DNA of 64,000 nucleotides, from NCBI RefSeq assembly GCF_900182735.1, contig NZ_FXTU01000001.1:620001-684000 (forward strand). The letters are read 5' to 3'. Below the pieces are notes generated by a model that ran no database searches, was not told the origin of the DNA, and worked only from the letters and a program-made list of their open reading frames with translations. Below, piece after piece: positions 32,605-41,645 of the stretch (positions are counted from its first letter, which is position 1; each line of letters begins with the position of its first letter). Origin of the DNA: Laceyella tengchongensis. Its GTDB lineage: Bacteria > Bacillota > Bacilli > Thermoactinomycetales > Thermoactinomycetaceae. The translations under genes were made by a program, and so were the position numbers.

Positions 32605-33909
32605 ATGAAGATTCTAATCAAAGATCCATTGATTTTAGATTTTAAGGAAGAGAAATTCGTTACATATCGGGCTCACATCATGATCGAGAATGGAACGATA
32701 TCTGACATCACCAACGATTTGCCAGAGGATTTGTCTGGTTTTGATGAGATCATTCAGGCGTCCCAATTGGTGGCTTTGCCAGGATTGATCAATACCCACA
32801 ACCATTCTCCAATGAGCTTGTTGCGGTCATTCAGCGATGATTTGCGCTTGATGGAATGGCTTGATAAGAAAATGCTCCCTGCGGAAGAGAACATGACGCA
32901 AGAAGATATCTATTGGGGATCTCTGTTGGGAATCACAGAGATGATTAAATCAGGAACTACGGCGTATGCGGACATGTACATCCATATAGATCAAATCGCA
33001 CAAGCTGTCTACGATTCGGGAATCCGTGCATCGTTGACACGGGGGCTCGTGTTTTTGGAGGATGATGGGGGGCAGCGCTTAAAGGAGAGCGTAGATTTAG
33101 TTCAGTCATGGTCGGGGAAAGGGGATGGTCGCATCACAACCATGATGGGGCCTCATGCACCATATACCTGTCCTCCAGAGAACTTGAAAGAGGTCATGGA
33201 GATCGCCAAAGAATTAGGAGTACCGATTCACATTCATTTGGCCGAGACGCATGAAGAAGTGGAGAAAATCAACAAGAGATATGGAAAAAGCCCCACCGAG
33301 TACTTGGCTGATCTGGGGTTGTTTGATGGTGAGCATCATGCTTTGTTAGCGCATGCTGTTCATTTAGATGAACAGGATATTGCATTGCTGAAAAACATGA
33401 AGGGCGGGATTGCGCACAATCCTTATAGCAATATGAAGTTAGGTTGTGGCATTGCTCCGGTTTCCAAATTCATTGAAAAAGGAATTTTGGTTGGCTTGGG
33501 AACAGATGGGGCGGGCAGTGCTACTTCACTCGATTTGTTTAAGGAAATGAAAATGGCATCTGGTCTGCAGAAGTTGGAACACTTAGATCCAGCCATCATC
33601 GATGCGCATGCGATTTTGCAAATGGCGACAGTGAATGGTGCTAAAATCTTGGGGATTGATGACCAAGTAGGGAGAATCGAGAAGGGGAAAAAAGCGGATA
33701 TCATTTTGGTTAACGTCAATCAGCCTCATTTGGTACCGCATCATGATCTGGTTTCCCTGCTGGTGTATTCCGCATTTGGCCAAGACGTAGATACAACGAT
33801 TGTAAATGGGAAAATCTTGATGAAGCATCGCCAATTGCTGACGATTGATGAAGAGAAAGTGCTATATGAGGCGCAAAGACGAGCGAAGCGGATTGTGGAA
33901 GGGGTTTAA
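32605..33909 (+). CDS. Amidohydrolase, 5-methylthioadenosine/S-adenosylhomocysteine deaminase (MtaD) type
   Basis: 434 aa. The metal site is complete: NTHNHSPMSLLRSF (HxH), HAPYTCPPENL, IHIHLAETHEEVEK (His), HAVHLDEQDI (His) and GLGTDGAGSATSLDLF (Asp). These residues and the length fit the TrzN/AtzA/MtaD branch, which deaminates purine nucleoside thioethers or related amino-heterocycles. ATG at 32605 has AAAGGAGG 6 bases ahead; an ATG at 32599 would leave no spacing. It is followed by a terminator, so it is a single-gene unit. Inside the element it is metabolic cargo; the exact substrate (MTA, SAH, guanine or cytosine analogues) is not settled by sequence. Confidence 0.85.
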   Translation: MKILIKDPLILDFKEEKFVTYRAHIMIENGTISDITNDLPEDLSGFDEIIQASQLVALPGLINTHNHSPMSLLRSFSDDLRLMEWLDKKMLPAEENMTQEDIYWGSLLGITEMIKSGTTAYADMYIHIDQIAQAVYDSGIRASLTRGLVFLEDDGGQRLKESVDLVQSWSGKGDGRITTMMGPHAPYTCPPENLKEVMEIAKELGVPIHIHLAETHEEVEKINKRYGKSPTEYLADLGLFDGEHHALLAHAVHLDEQDIALLKNMKGGIAHNPYSNMKLGCGIAPVSKFIEKGILVGLGTDGAGSATSLDLFKEMKMASGLQKLEHLDPAIIDAHAILQMATVNGAKILGIDDQVGRIEKGKKADIILVNVNQPHLVPHHDLVSLLVYSAFGQDVDTTIVNGKILMKHRQLLTIDEEKVLYEAQRRAKRIVEGV

Positions 33910-33927
33910 AAACATGTTTTCTTGATT

Positions 33928-33951
33928 GGGGACCAACGGGTCCCCGTTTTT
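33928..33951 (+). terminator. Terminator after the amidohydrolase gene
   Basis: GGGGACC at 33928-33934 pairs with GGTCCCC at 33939-33945, then GTTTTTTG. Confidence 0.88.
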
Positions 33952-34125
33952 TGTTTTCACACCGTTTTTCGTTCCCTCCTCGGAAAGGGCCATTAACGGT
34001 AGTGCGTTGCTTTTCCACGATCACACGCTTTTGAGAGCAAGACAAACATATAAAGTCTTTTGGATTCAAGTTGAAGTTCTAGGCTCGTACAACCGTTGTT
34101 CATGCATAAAGTGAAGAGAGAGGTG

Positions 34126-34328
34126 ATGATCGTGAAGAAAGTAACCTTGGTGCTAGGAAAAGAGACGTTCGGCAATAAGAATCCGGAGGTAGCATTTCAA
34201 GAAGCGTTCACTCCTTATTTTGTCGAGAAGGCGGGCGATGAGGGGGAGCGGTTGAACTGTTTGCACAAAAGCTCCGTGAAATATGGCGGCAAAAAAAGCT
34301 CAAAGATCACGCAATAGACATGAGTTGA
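34126..34328 (+). pseudogene. Small protein upstream of the recombinase, frameshifted in a G tract; possible directionality factor
   Basis: ATG at 34126 behind AGAGAGG opens a frame IVKKVTLVLGKETFGNKNPE, VAFQEAFTPYFVEKAGDEG. After the five-G tract near 34240 the frame degenerates and stops at 34317. Adding one G restores a convincing ending: GGAVELFAQKLREIWRQKKL then KDHAIDMS and stop at 34328. The full product would be about 67 aa with a basic helix at its end. It lies 126 bases ahead of the serine recombinase on the same strand. Small proteins next to such recombinases may be recombination directionality factors; this is an inference. The frameshift may be real or a sequencing slip. Confidence 0.5.
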
Positions 34329-34454
34329 ATTGGTGGTGGAGGATGCCGTTGGTCGATGGAGATCAAAACGGGTCTGAATAAGCGCCTGACAGTTCCCGCT
34401 GGAATGGGGCGCTTTCTTACATTGAAAGAAGCGTGTATAAGATGGGAGGAGATC

Positions 34455-35939
34455 ATGAACCGAAATACATATGCAGTGTATGTACGGGTTTCCACAGAAA
34501 AAGATGAACAGATCTCTTCTGTTGAGAACCAAATCGACATATGCCGCAACTGGCTGGAACGAAACGGGTTTGTGTGGGACGAACAGTGCGTATATAAAGA
34601 CCACGGAATTAGTGGAACCGTGTTTATTGAACGGCACGCCATTCAGCGCATCTTGGCAAAGGCCAAACGCAAGGAAATCGATATGGTTATTTTTAAATCC
34701 ATCAGCCGTTTGGCTCGTGATTTAAAGGATTCTTTGGAAATCAGGGAAGTATTTATCGCTCATAATGTCCGGATTATCTCCGTCGAAGAGGGCTATGACT
34801 CCTTGCAAGCAGGCAAAAATGACATGGCGTTTGAGCTCTGGTCTTTATTTTCCGCGCAGTACAGCCGCACACTGTCGTCCAGCGTTTCCGCCGCGTTAGC
34901 CGCCAAGGTGAGACGTGGCGAGCATATCGGTAAAATCCCATATGGTTATGACCGTGTAGACGGATTTCTCCAGATCAACGAGAAAGAAGCCAACGTGGTG
35001 CGTCAGATCTATAGTTGGTATGTAAATAATGGATGGGGATTCCGAAGAATTACACATGAATTGAACCGGTTCAACATTCCTACCAAAGAAAAAAACAAAT
35101 GGCAAGTGACCTCAGTGCAACGGCTGATTCAAAATCCCATCTATTGTGGTGACTTTATTCTGAATCAGTTTAGCAAGGTGAAAGCGGAGGGCAAGAAAAA
35201 GCAAATCCGCAATCCGAGGCAAAAGTGGATCGTGTTTAAAGACCACCATGTGCCAATCGTCTCAAGAACCATGTGGGAAAAAGCCAATTCGGATCACATC
35301 AAGGATCAAAAACACGCCATCACCCCTTGGAATGATTTGCGCGGTGTCTGCAAATGCAGCGAGTGCGGGTGCAACATGGTGATTATTCAATCCAAACGGA
35401 AACTGGCAGACGGCTCGAAGAAGCAATATAATTATTTGAAGTGTTCCGCCTACCGGCGTAGCGGCGAGAAACATGGTTGTGTCAATCATTACCCCATTTT
35501 TTATGAAGATGTGCGACAGTTTCTGATTGAGCGGCTGAAAGAAAAAGGGAAATCGATCACATTTAACTTTGTCAACGACATGGAGCAGAGAAAGCAACGC
35601 CAGATCAAACAGTTGCAGAAACAATTGAAGCAATTGGAGATGAAAAAGAAAAATCTTTTGAATGTATTATTAGAGAAACTGATCTCCAAAGAAGAATTTG
35701 AAGAGAAAAGAATGGAACTGGATGAACACATTCATCAGCTCGAGGCCGAGATTTCCGAACTTAGTCAAAAGGAGTACCCTCATAAACAGATTTGCAATGT
35801 GCAACAAGCGTTTGAAGCGATGGACAGTGAACAAAGGGATTTGCATCAGCTGTTTAAAACGCTGTTACATGAAGTCATCATTCATCCTCATGGCAAAATC
35901 GATGTGGTGTACGCGTTTGCAGAGCCTGGTGGGAAGTAG
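34455..35939 (+). CDS. Large serine recombinase of the gerE element (SpoIVCA-like)
   Basis: 494 aa, close to SpoIVCA in size. The catalytic domain starts YAVYVRVSTEKDEQISSVEN with the nucleophile Ser13, followed by GISGTVFIERHAIQRIL, VIFKSISRLARDLKDSLE (R-x-x-R motif) and the long E helix. The recombinase domain has KIPYGYDRVDGFLQINEKEA and NKWQVTSVQRLIQNPIYCGD. The zinc ribbon is CKCSECGCNMVI with a downstream C...C pair in KCSAYRRSGEKHGC. A coiled coil (QLQKQLKQLEMKKKNLLNVL), which controls synapsis in this class, precedes the C-terminus. ATG at 34455 has GGGAGGA 4 bases ahead. It is the only site-specific recombinase in the element and the natural agent for joining attL and attR. It lies 6.4 kb from attR instead of at the end. 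Confidence 0.95.
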   Translation: MNRNTYAVYVRVSTEKDEQISSVENQIDICRNWLERNGFVWDEQCVYKDHGISGTVFIERHAIQRILAKAKRKEIDMVIFKSISRLARDLKDSLEIREVFIAHNVRIISVEEGYDSLQAGKNDMAFELWSLFSAQYSRTLSSSVSAALAAKVRRGEHIGKIPYGYDRVDGFLQINEKEANVVRQIYSWYVNNGWGFRRITHELNRFNIPTKEKNKWQVTSVQRLIQNPIYCGDFILNQFSKVKAEGKKKQIRNPRQKWIVFKDHHVPIVSRTMWEKANSDHIKDQKHAITPWNDLRGVCKCSECGCNMVIIQSKRKLADGSKKQYNYLKCSAYRRSGEKHGCVNHYPIFYEDVRQFLIERLKEKGKSITFNFVNDMEQRKQRQIKQLQKQLKQLEMKKKNLLNVLLEKLISKEEFEEKRMELDEHIHQLEAEISELSQKEYPHKQICNVQQAFEAMDSEQRDLHQLFKTLLHEVIIHPHGKIDVVYAFAEPGGK

Positions 35940-36076
35940 CAGGATTTATTTATCCTAGGTGGATTAGACTATTTTCCTAGTGAAATAGATATGGAAAAAT
36001 ATATTTTGAAATTAAACTAATGACTTTAACATAAAATGCAGAAGTTTTAATTGTCATTGTATAAGTGGAGGCGACG

Positions 36077-37693
36077 ATGGGCAAACGGAAGTGGTCTTTG
36101 GAAGCAAGAATGGTTTGGTGGATCAGCCTGTTGTTGATTTTGGTTATTAGTTTGCTTGGTGGCACTTATTATGTTTTAATGGTTGATTATATCCAAGAAC
36201 AAGTGGGCAAACGGGCGCTTGGGATTGCGCTGACGGTGGCGGAAATGCCTGAAATCCGACGTGCTTTTGACGATGAAGTACCATCGCAGAGCATTCAGCC
36301 ATTGGTTGAAAAGATTCGCAAACAAACCGAAGCGGAGTTTATCGTTGTGGGCAATAAAAAAGGAATTCGCTACTCTCATCCGGTTCAGGAGCGGATCGGC
36401 CAATACATGATCGGCGGGGATAATGAGCGGGCTTTATCGCGCGGGGAGTCATATGTATCGAAGGCCATCGGGAGTTTGGGGCCATCCTTGAGGGGAAAAG
36501 CCCCGATCCGAGATGACCGTGGCAGAGTGATTGGAATCGTGTCGGTGGGTATTTTGTTGAGCGATATTGATCAGATGTCTCACACTTATTTCGTGAGGAT
36601 TGCTACGGTGATCATTCTGGTATTTGCGATTGCGGTGATTGGTGCTATGTACTTGGCAAAGCAGTTGAAAAGATCAATCTTTGGCTTGGAGCCCGAAAAG
36701 ATTTCTGAGTTGTTTCAACAACGAGATACAGTGATTGAATCAGTCAGAGAAGGGATTATCATGATCGATGGAGACGGAAATTTAACTCTATTCAATCAGG
36801 CGGCGCTCGGCATGTTGGGTTTCGTCGATTCCAAACCGGCCATTGGTTCTCCTATCCAGACAATCCTTCCCAATACCAGACTTTTGGAAGTGTTACATAC
36901 GGGAGAAGCAGAACTAGATCGGGAAATGGTCATCAATGGTAGGGAAATCGTAGTGAACCGCTTGCCCATTCGCAACAATGGACAGGTGGTAGGGGTTGTA
37001 GCCAGTTTTCGCTTGAAATCGGAGCTGGATGAGTTAAACGAGAATCTATCACAAGTGAAGCGATATGTCGAAGCGTTAAGAGCACAAACACATGAATACC
37101 AAAACACCCTCTACACCATTTCCGGGTTGATTCAACTCAAGTCTTATCAAGAAGCGATTGAGCTTATTCATCATGAGAGCGAAGTTCACCAAGATCATGT
37201 GTTATGGGTGCTGGAGAAGATAGCGGATCCTTGGTTGGGTGCGATTCTGATCGGTTTCTACAACCGGGCACGCGAGCTAAAGATCGATCTCATCATTGAA
37301 CGCGAAAGCAGTATGGGCAGAATTCCTCCATCTATCAGCCCTTCGTCTCTTGTTTCCATCTTGGGCAACCTGATCACCAATGCGTTTGAAGCGGTGCAGA
37401 GTTTGGCAGAGGGAGAACGCAAAGTAAAGCTTTTCATCACGGATATTGGAGATTCGATCTGGATAGAAGTAGAAGATTCGGGAGCGGGTATTCGCGAGGA
37501 ACATCTTGCCCGCATTTTTGACCGGGGATTTTCGACCAAGCCTTCTGCTGATGGGATGCGGCGGGGTTTTGGGTTGGCCAAAGTGAAACAATTGGCGGAC
37601 GAGCTGGGTGGAGCTATTACGATTGAACAAGGAGACTGGGGTGGAGCCGTCTTTGCAGTCGCTCTTCCCAAACAGGAAAGGGAAAGGATATGA
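36077..37693 (+). CDS. CitA/DcuS-family sensor histidine kinase
   Basis: 538 aa membrane sensor. The first membrane segment (WWISLLLILVISLLGGTYYV) and the second (FVRIATVIILVFAIAVIGAM, near residue 175) enclose a PAS-like extracytoplasmic domain with KKGIRYSHPVQERIGQ and LGPSLRGKAPIRDDRGRVIG, the di-/tricarboxylate-binding pattern of this family. A cytoplasmic PAS domain follows (ESVREGIIMIDGDGNLTLFN). The phosphoacceptor is in ALRAQTHEYQNTLYTISGLI, with H as usual for this family. The ATPase has LGNLITNAFEAV (N box), VEDSGAGI and GFGLAKVKQL. ATG at 36077 follows GGAGGCGAC. It overlaps the response regulator by 4 bases. Likely senses the substrate of the downstream TctCBA transporter. Confidence 0.93.
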   Translation: MGKRKWSLEARMVWWISLLLILVISLLGGTYYVLMVDYIQEQVGKRALGIALTVAEMPEIRRAFDDEVPSQSIQPLVEKIRKQTEAEFIVVGNKKGIRYSHPVQERIGQYMIGGDNERALSRGESYVSKAIGSLGPSLRGKAPIRDDRGRVIGIVSVGILLSDIDQMSHTYFVRIATVIILVFAIAVIGAMYLAKQLKRSIFGLEPEKISELFQQRDTVIESVREGIIMIDGDGNLTLFNQAALGMLGFVDSKPAIGSPIQTILPNTRLLEVLHTGEAELDREMVINGREIVVNRLPIRNNGQVVGVVASFRLKSELDELNENLSQVKRYVEALRAQTHEYQNTLYTISGLIQLKSYQEAIELIHHESEVHQDHVLWVLEKIADPWLGAILIGFYNRARELKIDLIIERESSMGRIPPSISPSSLVSILGNLITNAFEAVQSLAEGERKVKLFITDIGDSIWIEVEDSGAGIREEHLARIFDRGFSTKPSADGMRRGFGLAKVKQLADELGGAITIEQGDWGGAVFAVALPKQERERI

Positions 37694-38397
37694 GCAAGTT
37701 GAAACCCATTGAAGTTTTAATCGTAGAAGATGATGCGCGAGTGGCTAAAGTGAACCGGCGTTTTATGGAGAAAATTGAAGGTTTTCAAGTGGTGGGGATC
37801 GCGGCAAATGGTCAAGAAGCCAAAGTATGGTTGGAGGAAATGCGGCCCCAGCTGGTTTTGCTGGACGTTTATCTCCCTGATATGAAAGGAATCGAGCTCG
37901 TCTGGTATATTCGGCAACACTGCAAAGATATCGATATCATCATGATTACCGCAGCAGAGGAAATTGAGGTCATTCAAGACGCATTGCGTGGCGGTGTATT
38001 TGATTATTTGGTAAAGCCTGTGCTCTTCGACCGCTTTAAGCAGAGCATGGAGAAATACCGGTTGCATTTGCAAACCTTATCCTCCCATCAAAGATTGGAT
38101 CAAAAACAAGTGGATCAACTATTGGGCCATGTGCAGGAACCCATACCGGAAAAACACTTGTCCAAAGCGCTTCCCAAGGGGATCGATCCGGTAACCTTGG
38201 AGAAGGTGGTGCAAGTGGTGCAAGCACATTCGGAGCAGGGCTTGACGGCGGAACAGGTTGGCAAGCATTTGGGCGCCAGTCGCACCACGGCGCGGCGATA
38301 CCTGGAGTATTTAGTGTCAATCAAACGTATTCGCGCTGATCACACTTATGGAACGATTGGCAGGCCGGAACGGAAGTATTATGCTGAACAAATTTGA
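37690..38397 (+). CDS. CitB/DcuR-family response regulator
   Basis: 235 aa partner of the kinase. The receiver domain has VLIVEDDARVAKVNRRFMEK (acidic pocket), LVLLDVYLPDMKGIEL (phospho-Asp) and FDYLVKPVLFDRFKQ (conserved Lys). The C-terminal helix-turn-helix GLTAEQVGKHLGASRTTARR with YLEYLVSIKRI is the family's DNA-binding domain. ATG overlaps the kinase stop. Four TGAACA repeats begin in the last codons of this gene and extend toward tctC, a plausible target. The most likely job is to switch on the tct genes in response to a carboxylate. Confidence 0.93.
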   Translation: MSKLKPIEVLIVEDDARVAKVNRRFMEKIEGFQVVGIAANGQEAKVWLEEMRPQLVLLDVYLPDMKGIELVWYIRQHCKDIDIIMITAAEEIEVIQDALRGGVFDYLVKPVLFDRFKQSMEKYRLHLQTLSSHQRLDQKQVDQLLGHVQEPIPEKHLSKALPKGIDPVTLEKVVQVVQAHSEQGLTAEQVGKHLGASRTTARRYLEYLVSIKRIRADHTYGTIGRPERKYYAEQI

Positions 38398-38428
38398 ACA
38401 ATCGGTGAACAATATGAACAAAATGTTC
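38385..38428 (+). promoter_or_regulatory. Four phased TGAACA repeats, candidate response-regulator operator
   Basis: TGAACA begins at 38385, 38395, 38406 and 38415, steps of 10, 11 and 9 bases, about one helical turn. The last repeat is part of GAACAAAATGTTC, a small inverted repeat. The first two fall in the end of the regulator gene and all lie 120-170 bases ahead of tctC. Direct repeats on one face of the helix suit binding of a phosphorylated regulator dimer. Confidence 0.55.
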
Positions 38429-38551
38429 CTTATCTTTTTTATTCTCTTTATTTTCCTTAACTAGGCTTTTGACCCTGCACCATGTACAGTAGAAATATCA
38501 CGCAATCCATTTTGCACAACAATGAAAGCGTTCACATGGGGAGGGGTTCCG

Positions 38552-39571
38552 ATGAAAAAAATCTCCACCGCCTTATTTGCGGGAGTGTTGGCCCTTGGCC
38601 TTGCCGCCTGTTCACAAAAGCCCAACTTCGCGGGAAGCGGGTCTGGTTCTGGCGACTATCCAAGCAGAGCTGTTACGATGGTCGCTCCATCAGGAGCAGG
38701 AGGCGGCTGGGATCAGACGGCACGCTCCATCAGCAAGGTGTTGCAAGAAAGTAAATTGGTGAATCAATCCGTGATCGTAGAAAATAAACCGGGTGGTGGA
38801 GGCGCGGTTTTCTTGGCGGAGTATGCCACCCAAGAGACAAAGAATGACTACAAACTGTTTGTCAATTCTCCGCCTTTGTTAATCAACCATCTAAAAAAAG
38901 AAGGGAACAGCCCATTTGGTTATACAGATGTGACTCCGCTCGCCCAGTTGACCAAAGATTATGGCGTCTATGTGGTTAAAGCTGATTCGCCGGTGAAAGA
39001 TCTGCCCTCCATGCTGGCTGAACTAAAAGCCAATCCAACGAAATATACCTTGGCCGGAGGTTCTGCTCCTGGCTCCATGGATCACCTGATCGCGATTTTG
39101 CCCGCATACCAGTCGGGGATCGATGCGAAAAAACTTAAGTATGTCTCTTATGATGGCGGCGGGGAAGCCATTGCGGCACTGTTAGGTGGCAATGTGGACA
39201 TTATCGCAACGGATGCATCCGCAGTGGGTGAATATAAAAAGGCCGGCAAAGTGCGGGTGCTCGCTGTCACCGCTCCCGAGCGGCTGGGCGGGGAATTGAA
39301 AGATGTTCCAACCCTCAAAGAACTAGGCATCAATCATGCCGAATTCACCATTTGGCGCGGAGTGTTTGGCCCGAAAGAGATGACACCGGAAGCCAAGAAG
39401 TTTTGGGATGGGAAGTTAAAAGCGTTGTCTGAACATGAAGCATGGCAAAAAGAGTTGGAAGCGAAAGGCTGGCAGAGCGAGTACAAAAATTCAGACCAAT
39501 TTACTGCTTTTCTCAAGGAGCAAGATCAACAAGTTCTTGAACTCTTAAAAGCATTGGGTATGAGCAAATAA
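38552..39571 (+). CDS. tctC: Tripartite tricarboxylate transporter substrate-binding lipoprotein
   Basis: 339 aa extracytoplasmic binding protein of the TTT family. The signal peptide KKISTALFAGVLALGLAAC ends in the lipobox LAAC. The mature part has YPSRAVTMVAPSGAGGGWDQ and VIVENKPGGGGAVFLAEYAT, the conserved ligand-pocket segments. Later come YTLAGGSAPGSMDHLIAILP and EAIAALLGGNVDIIATDASA. ATG at 38552 has GGGGAGGGG ahead; an ATG at 38522 lacks it. tctB and tctA follow. Citrate or another di-/tricarboxylate is the probable ligand, as the paired sensor is CitA/DcuS-like; not proven by sequence. Confidence 0.92.
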   Translation: MKKISTALFAGVLALGLAACSQKPNFAGSGSGSGDYPSRAVTMVAPSGAGGGWDQTARSISKVLQESKLVNQSVIVENKPGGGGAVFLAEYATQETKNDYKLFVNSPPLLINHLKKEGNSPFGYTDVTPLAQLTKDYGVYVVKADSPVKDLPSMLAELKANPTKYTLAGGSAPGSMDHLIAILPAYQSGIDAKKLKYVSYDGGGEAIAALLGGNVDIIATDASAVGEYKKAGKVRVLAVTAPERLGGELKDVPTLKELGINHAEFTIWRGVFGPKEMTPEAKKFWDGKLKALSEHEAWQKELEAKGWQSEYKNSDQFTAFLKEQDQQVLELLKALGMSK

Positions 39572-39625
39572 CGGATTTAAGCACAGGAAGGAGGCGCGCC
39601 CTTCCTTTATTAAGGGGGGTTCAAG

Positions 39626-40075
39626 ATGAGTCGTGTGTTTGATCGATATGCAAGTGTCGTGTTTTTGTTGATTGGTATCTTTTTTATTGTAGAAAGCAGA
39701 GCGTTTTCTACCGCTGCGTATGGGAGTGGAGTGGGTCCCGATCTATTCCCGACATGTCTTGGTATCATTATGGTCTTATTAAGTATCCGGCTTTTCTACG
39801 AAACGTTCAAATATCCGCCAGACAATGATAAAAAGGCAAAACTAGATTGGAAGAGGTTTGGCACTTTGCTCATTGTAGCGATTGGCTATGCGTTAATTCT
39901 GGAATGGATCGGTTATGTACTGTCTACCTTTTTGTTTTTGCTTATTGGTTTTCAAACTATGGAGCGGGGCAAATGGCTGAAGTCGACCGTGATTTCCGCT
40001 CTGTTTTCAGGCGGGGTTTATTATGCATATGTACATGTCCTGCAGGGAACCCTTCCAGCTTTCCCGTTGTTATAG
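39626..40075 (+). CDS. tctB: Tripartite tricarboxylate transporter small membrane subunit
   Basis: 149 aa with four predicted membrane segments: SVVFLLIGIFFIVESRAFS, VGPDLFPTCLGIIMVLLSI, TLLIVAIGYALILEWIGYVL and VISALFSGGVYYAYVHVL. The GSGVGPDLFP motif in the first loop is typical of TctB. AAGGGGGG precedes ATG. It lies between tctC and tctA as in known tct operons. Confidence 0.9.
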   Translation: MSRVFDRYASVVFLLIGIFFIVESRAFSTAAYGSGVGPDLFPTCLGIIMVLLSIRLFYETFKYPPDNDKKAKLDWKRFGTLLIVAIGYALILEWIGYVLSTFLFLLIGFQTMERGKWLKSTVISALFSGGVYYAYVHVLQGTLPAFPLL

Positions 40076-40090
40076 AGGGGTGGTGACTTG

Positions 40091-41617
40091 ATGAATACGT
40101 GGGAATTTTTGTACAACGGATTTTTAGTCGCTTTGCAACCGGTGAATCTGATCTATGCTTTGGTCGGAGTGTTGATAGGAACGGCAGTGGGAGTGTTGCC
40201 CGGAATCGGGCCGATGAGCGGGGTGGCGTTGTTGATCCCTATCACCTCCACGCTCACCGCGGGAGCAACCCCTGAAGAGGCGGCGGCCAGCGCAATCATT
40301 TTGTTGGCGGGTGTTTATTATGGAGCGATGTATGGTGGGTCAACCACGTCCATTTTGTTAAACACGCCTGGGGAATCTTCTTCCGTTGTCACTGCGCTTG
40401 ACGGGTACCAACTGGCGAAGCAAGGACGTGCTGGCTCAGCATTGTCCATTGCGGCGATTGGCTCTTTTGTCGCGGGGATCGTCTCGCTGATCGCACTTGT
40501 CTTTCTGGCTGTCCCTCTATCTGAAGTCGCCATCCGATTCGGCCCGGCTGAGTATTTCTCTTTGATGCTTTTGGGGTTGTGTGCGGTAAGCGGACTCGCT
40601 GGCAAGTCGATGACAAAGGGACTGATCATGACCGTGGCCGGGCTCCTGCTCGCTACCATCGGCATCGACAATGTTTCGGGAGTGGCCCGGTTTACTTATG
40701 ATATGCCGATCCTGTATCAGGGATTGGAATTTTTGACGGTGGCCGTGGGGCTGTTTGCTTTGGGTGAAGTGTTCAAAACGATTTTGGAGAAAGAAAGCAA
40801 TGATGGTCATATTGTGAAAATCGGACGAGTGACTCCCACGGCAACAGATTTGAAAGATAGCGCAGGCCCCATTGCAAGAGGTTCGCTGTTGGGATTTTTC
40901 ATTGGTGTGCTTCCAGGAGCTGGTGCCACGTTGGCCTCCTTTTTCTCCTATATTTTAGAGAAAAAACTGAGCAAAAACCCCGACAAATTTGGAAAAGGGG
41001 CGATTGAAGGAGTGGCAGCGCCGGAGTCGGCTAACAACGCCGCTTCAGGCGGAGCGATGATTCCCTTGTTAACCCTCGGAATACCAGGTTCGGGCACAAC
41101 GGCGATTCTAATGGGAGCCTTGATTATGTACAACGTGCAACCCGGCCCGCTATTATTTGATGAGCATCCGCAGGTGGCTTGGGGACTCATCGCCAGTATG
41201 TTTATCGGAAACGTGATGTTGCTGGTTCTCAACATGCCGTTGGTGAAGATGTTTGCCAAGATTATTGAAACTCCGGCGAAATACTTGATTCCGATCATTA
41301 TTGCGATTTCGTTCTTTGGTGTGTATGCGGTACAGGTGAATACGTTTGATCTCTATTTATTGATAGGGTTTGGGGTGATCGGATACTTTTTAGCGAAACA
41401 TGATTATCCGCTTGCTCCGTTGGTGCTGGGTTTGGTGCTTGGGCCGATGATTGAAAACAATTTGCGCCGTGCGCTAACCGCTTCCAATGGGGATTGGAGC
41501 GTGTTTGTCACCCATCCGCTCTCCCTGACTTTTCTTATCATCGCTGCCCTCTGGCTAATCATTCCATTTATCATGAAGCTACGGGGTAAAAACGTGGTGA
41601 TAAATGAAGAGGGTTGA
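40091..41617 (+). CDS. tctA: Tripartite tricarboxylate transporter large membrane subunit
   Basis: 508 aa with about 11-12 membrane segments, the translocation subunit of the transporter. The conserved motif GTAVGVLPGIGPMSGVALL is followed by GVYYGAMYGGSTTSILLNTP and a mirrored second copy, GFFIGVLPGAGATLASFFSY with ANNAASGGAMIPLLTLGIPG, the family's internal duplication. ATG at 40091 is preferred over the TTG just before it; GAGGGGTGG lies about 9 bases ahead. A terminator closes the tctCBA unit. With the adjoining two-component genes it makes a self-contained carboxylate uptake module in the element. Confidence 0.94.
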   Translation: MNTWEFLYNGFLVALQPVNLIYALVGVLIGTAVGVLPGIGPMSGVALLIPITSTLTAGATPEEAAASAIILLAGVYYGAMYGGSTTSILLNTPGESSSVVTALDGYQLAKQGRAGSALSIAAIGSFVAGIVSLIALVFLAVPLSEVAIRFGPAEYFSLMLLGLCAVSGLAGKSMTKGLIMTVAGLLLATIGIDNVSGVARFTYDMPILYQGLEFLTVAVGLFALGEVFKTILEKESNDGHIVKIGRVTPTATDLKDSAGPIARGSLLGFFIGVLPGAGATLASFFSYILEKKLSKNPDKFGKGAIEGVAAPESANNAASGGAMIPLLTLGIPGSGTTAILMGALIMYNVQPGPLLFDEHPQVAWGLIASMFIGNVMLLVLNMPLVKMFAKIIETPAKYLIPIIIAISFFGVYAVQVNTFDLYLLIGFGVIGYFLAKHDYPLAPLVLGLVLGPMIENNLRRALTASNGDWSVFVTHPLSLTFLIIAALWLIIPFIMKLRGKNVVINEEG

Positions 41618-41645
41618 TGGGTACGATTCATATGAGAAAAGAAAG

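Noticed and set aside
34100..34125. Sigma-E promoter (CATAAAGT) before the small ORF and recombinase
   Set aside because: The -10 has one mismatch and no acceptable -35 element lies at the right distance; sporulation control of the recombinase is therefore not shown by sequence.
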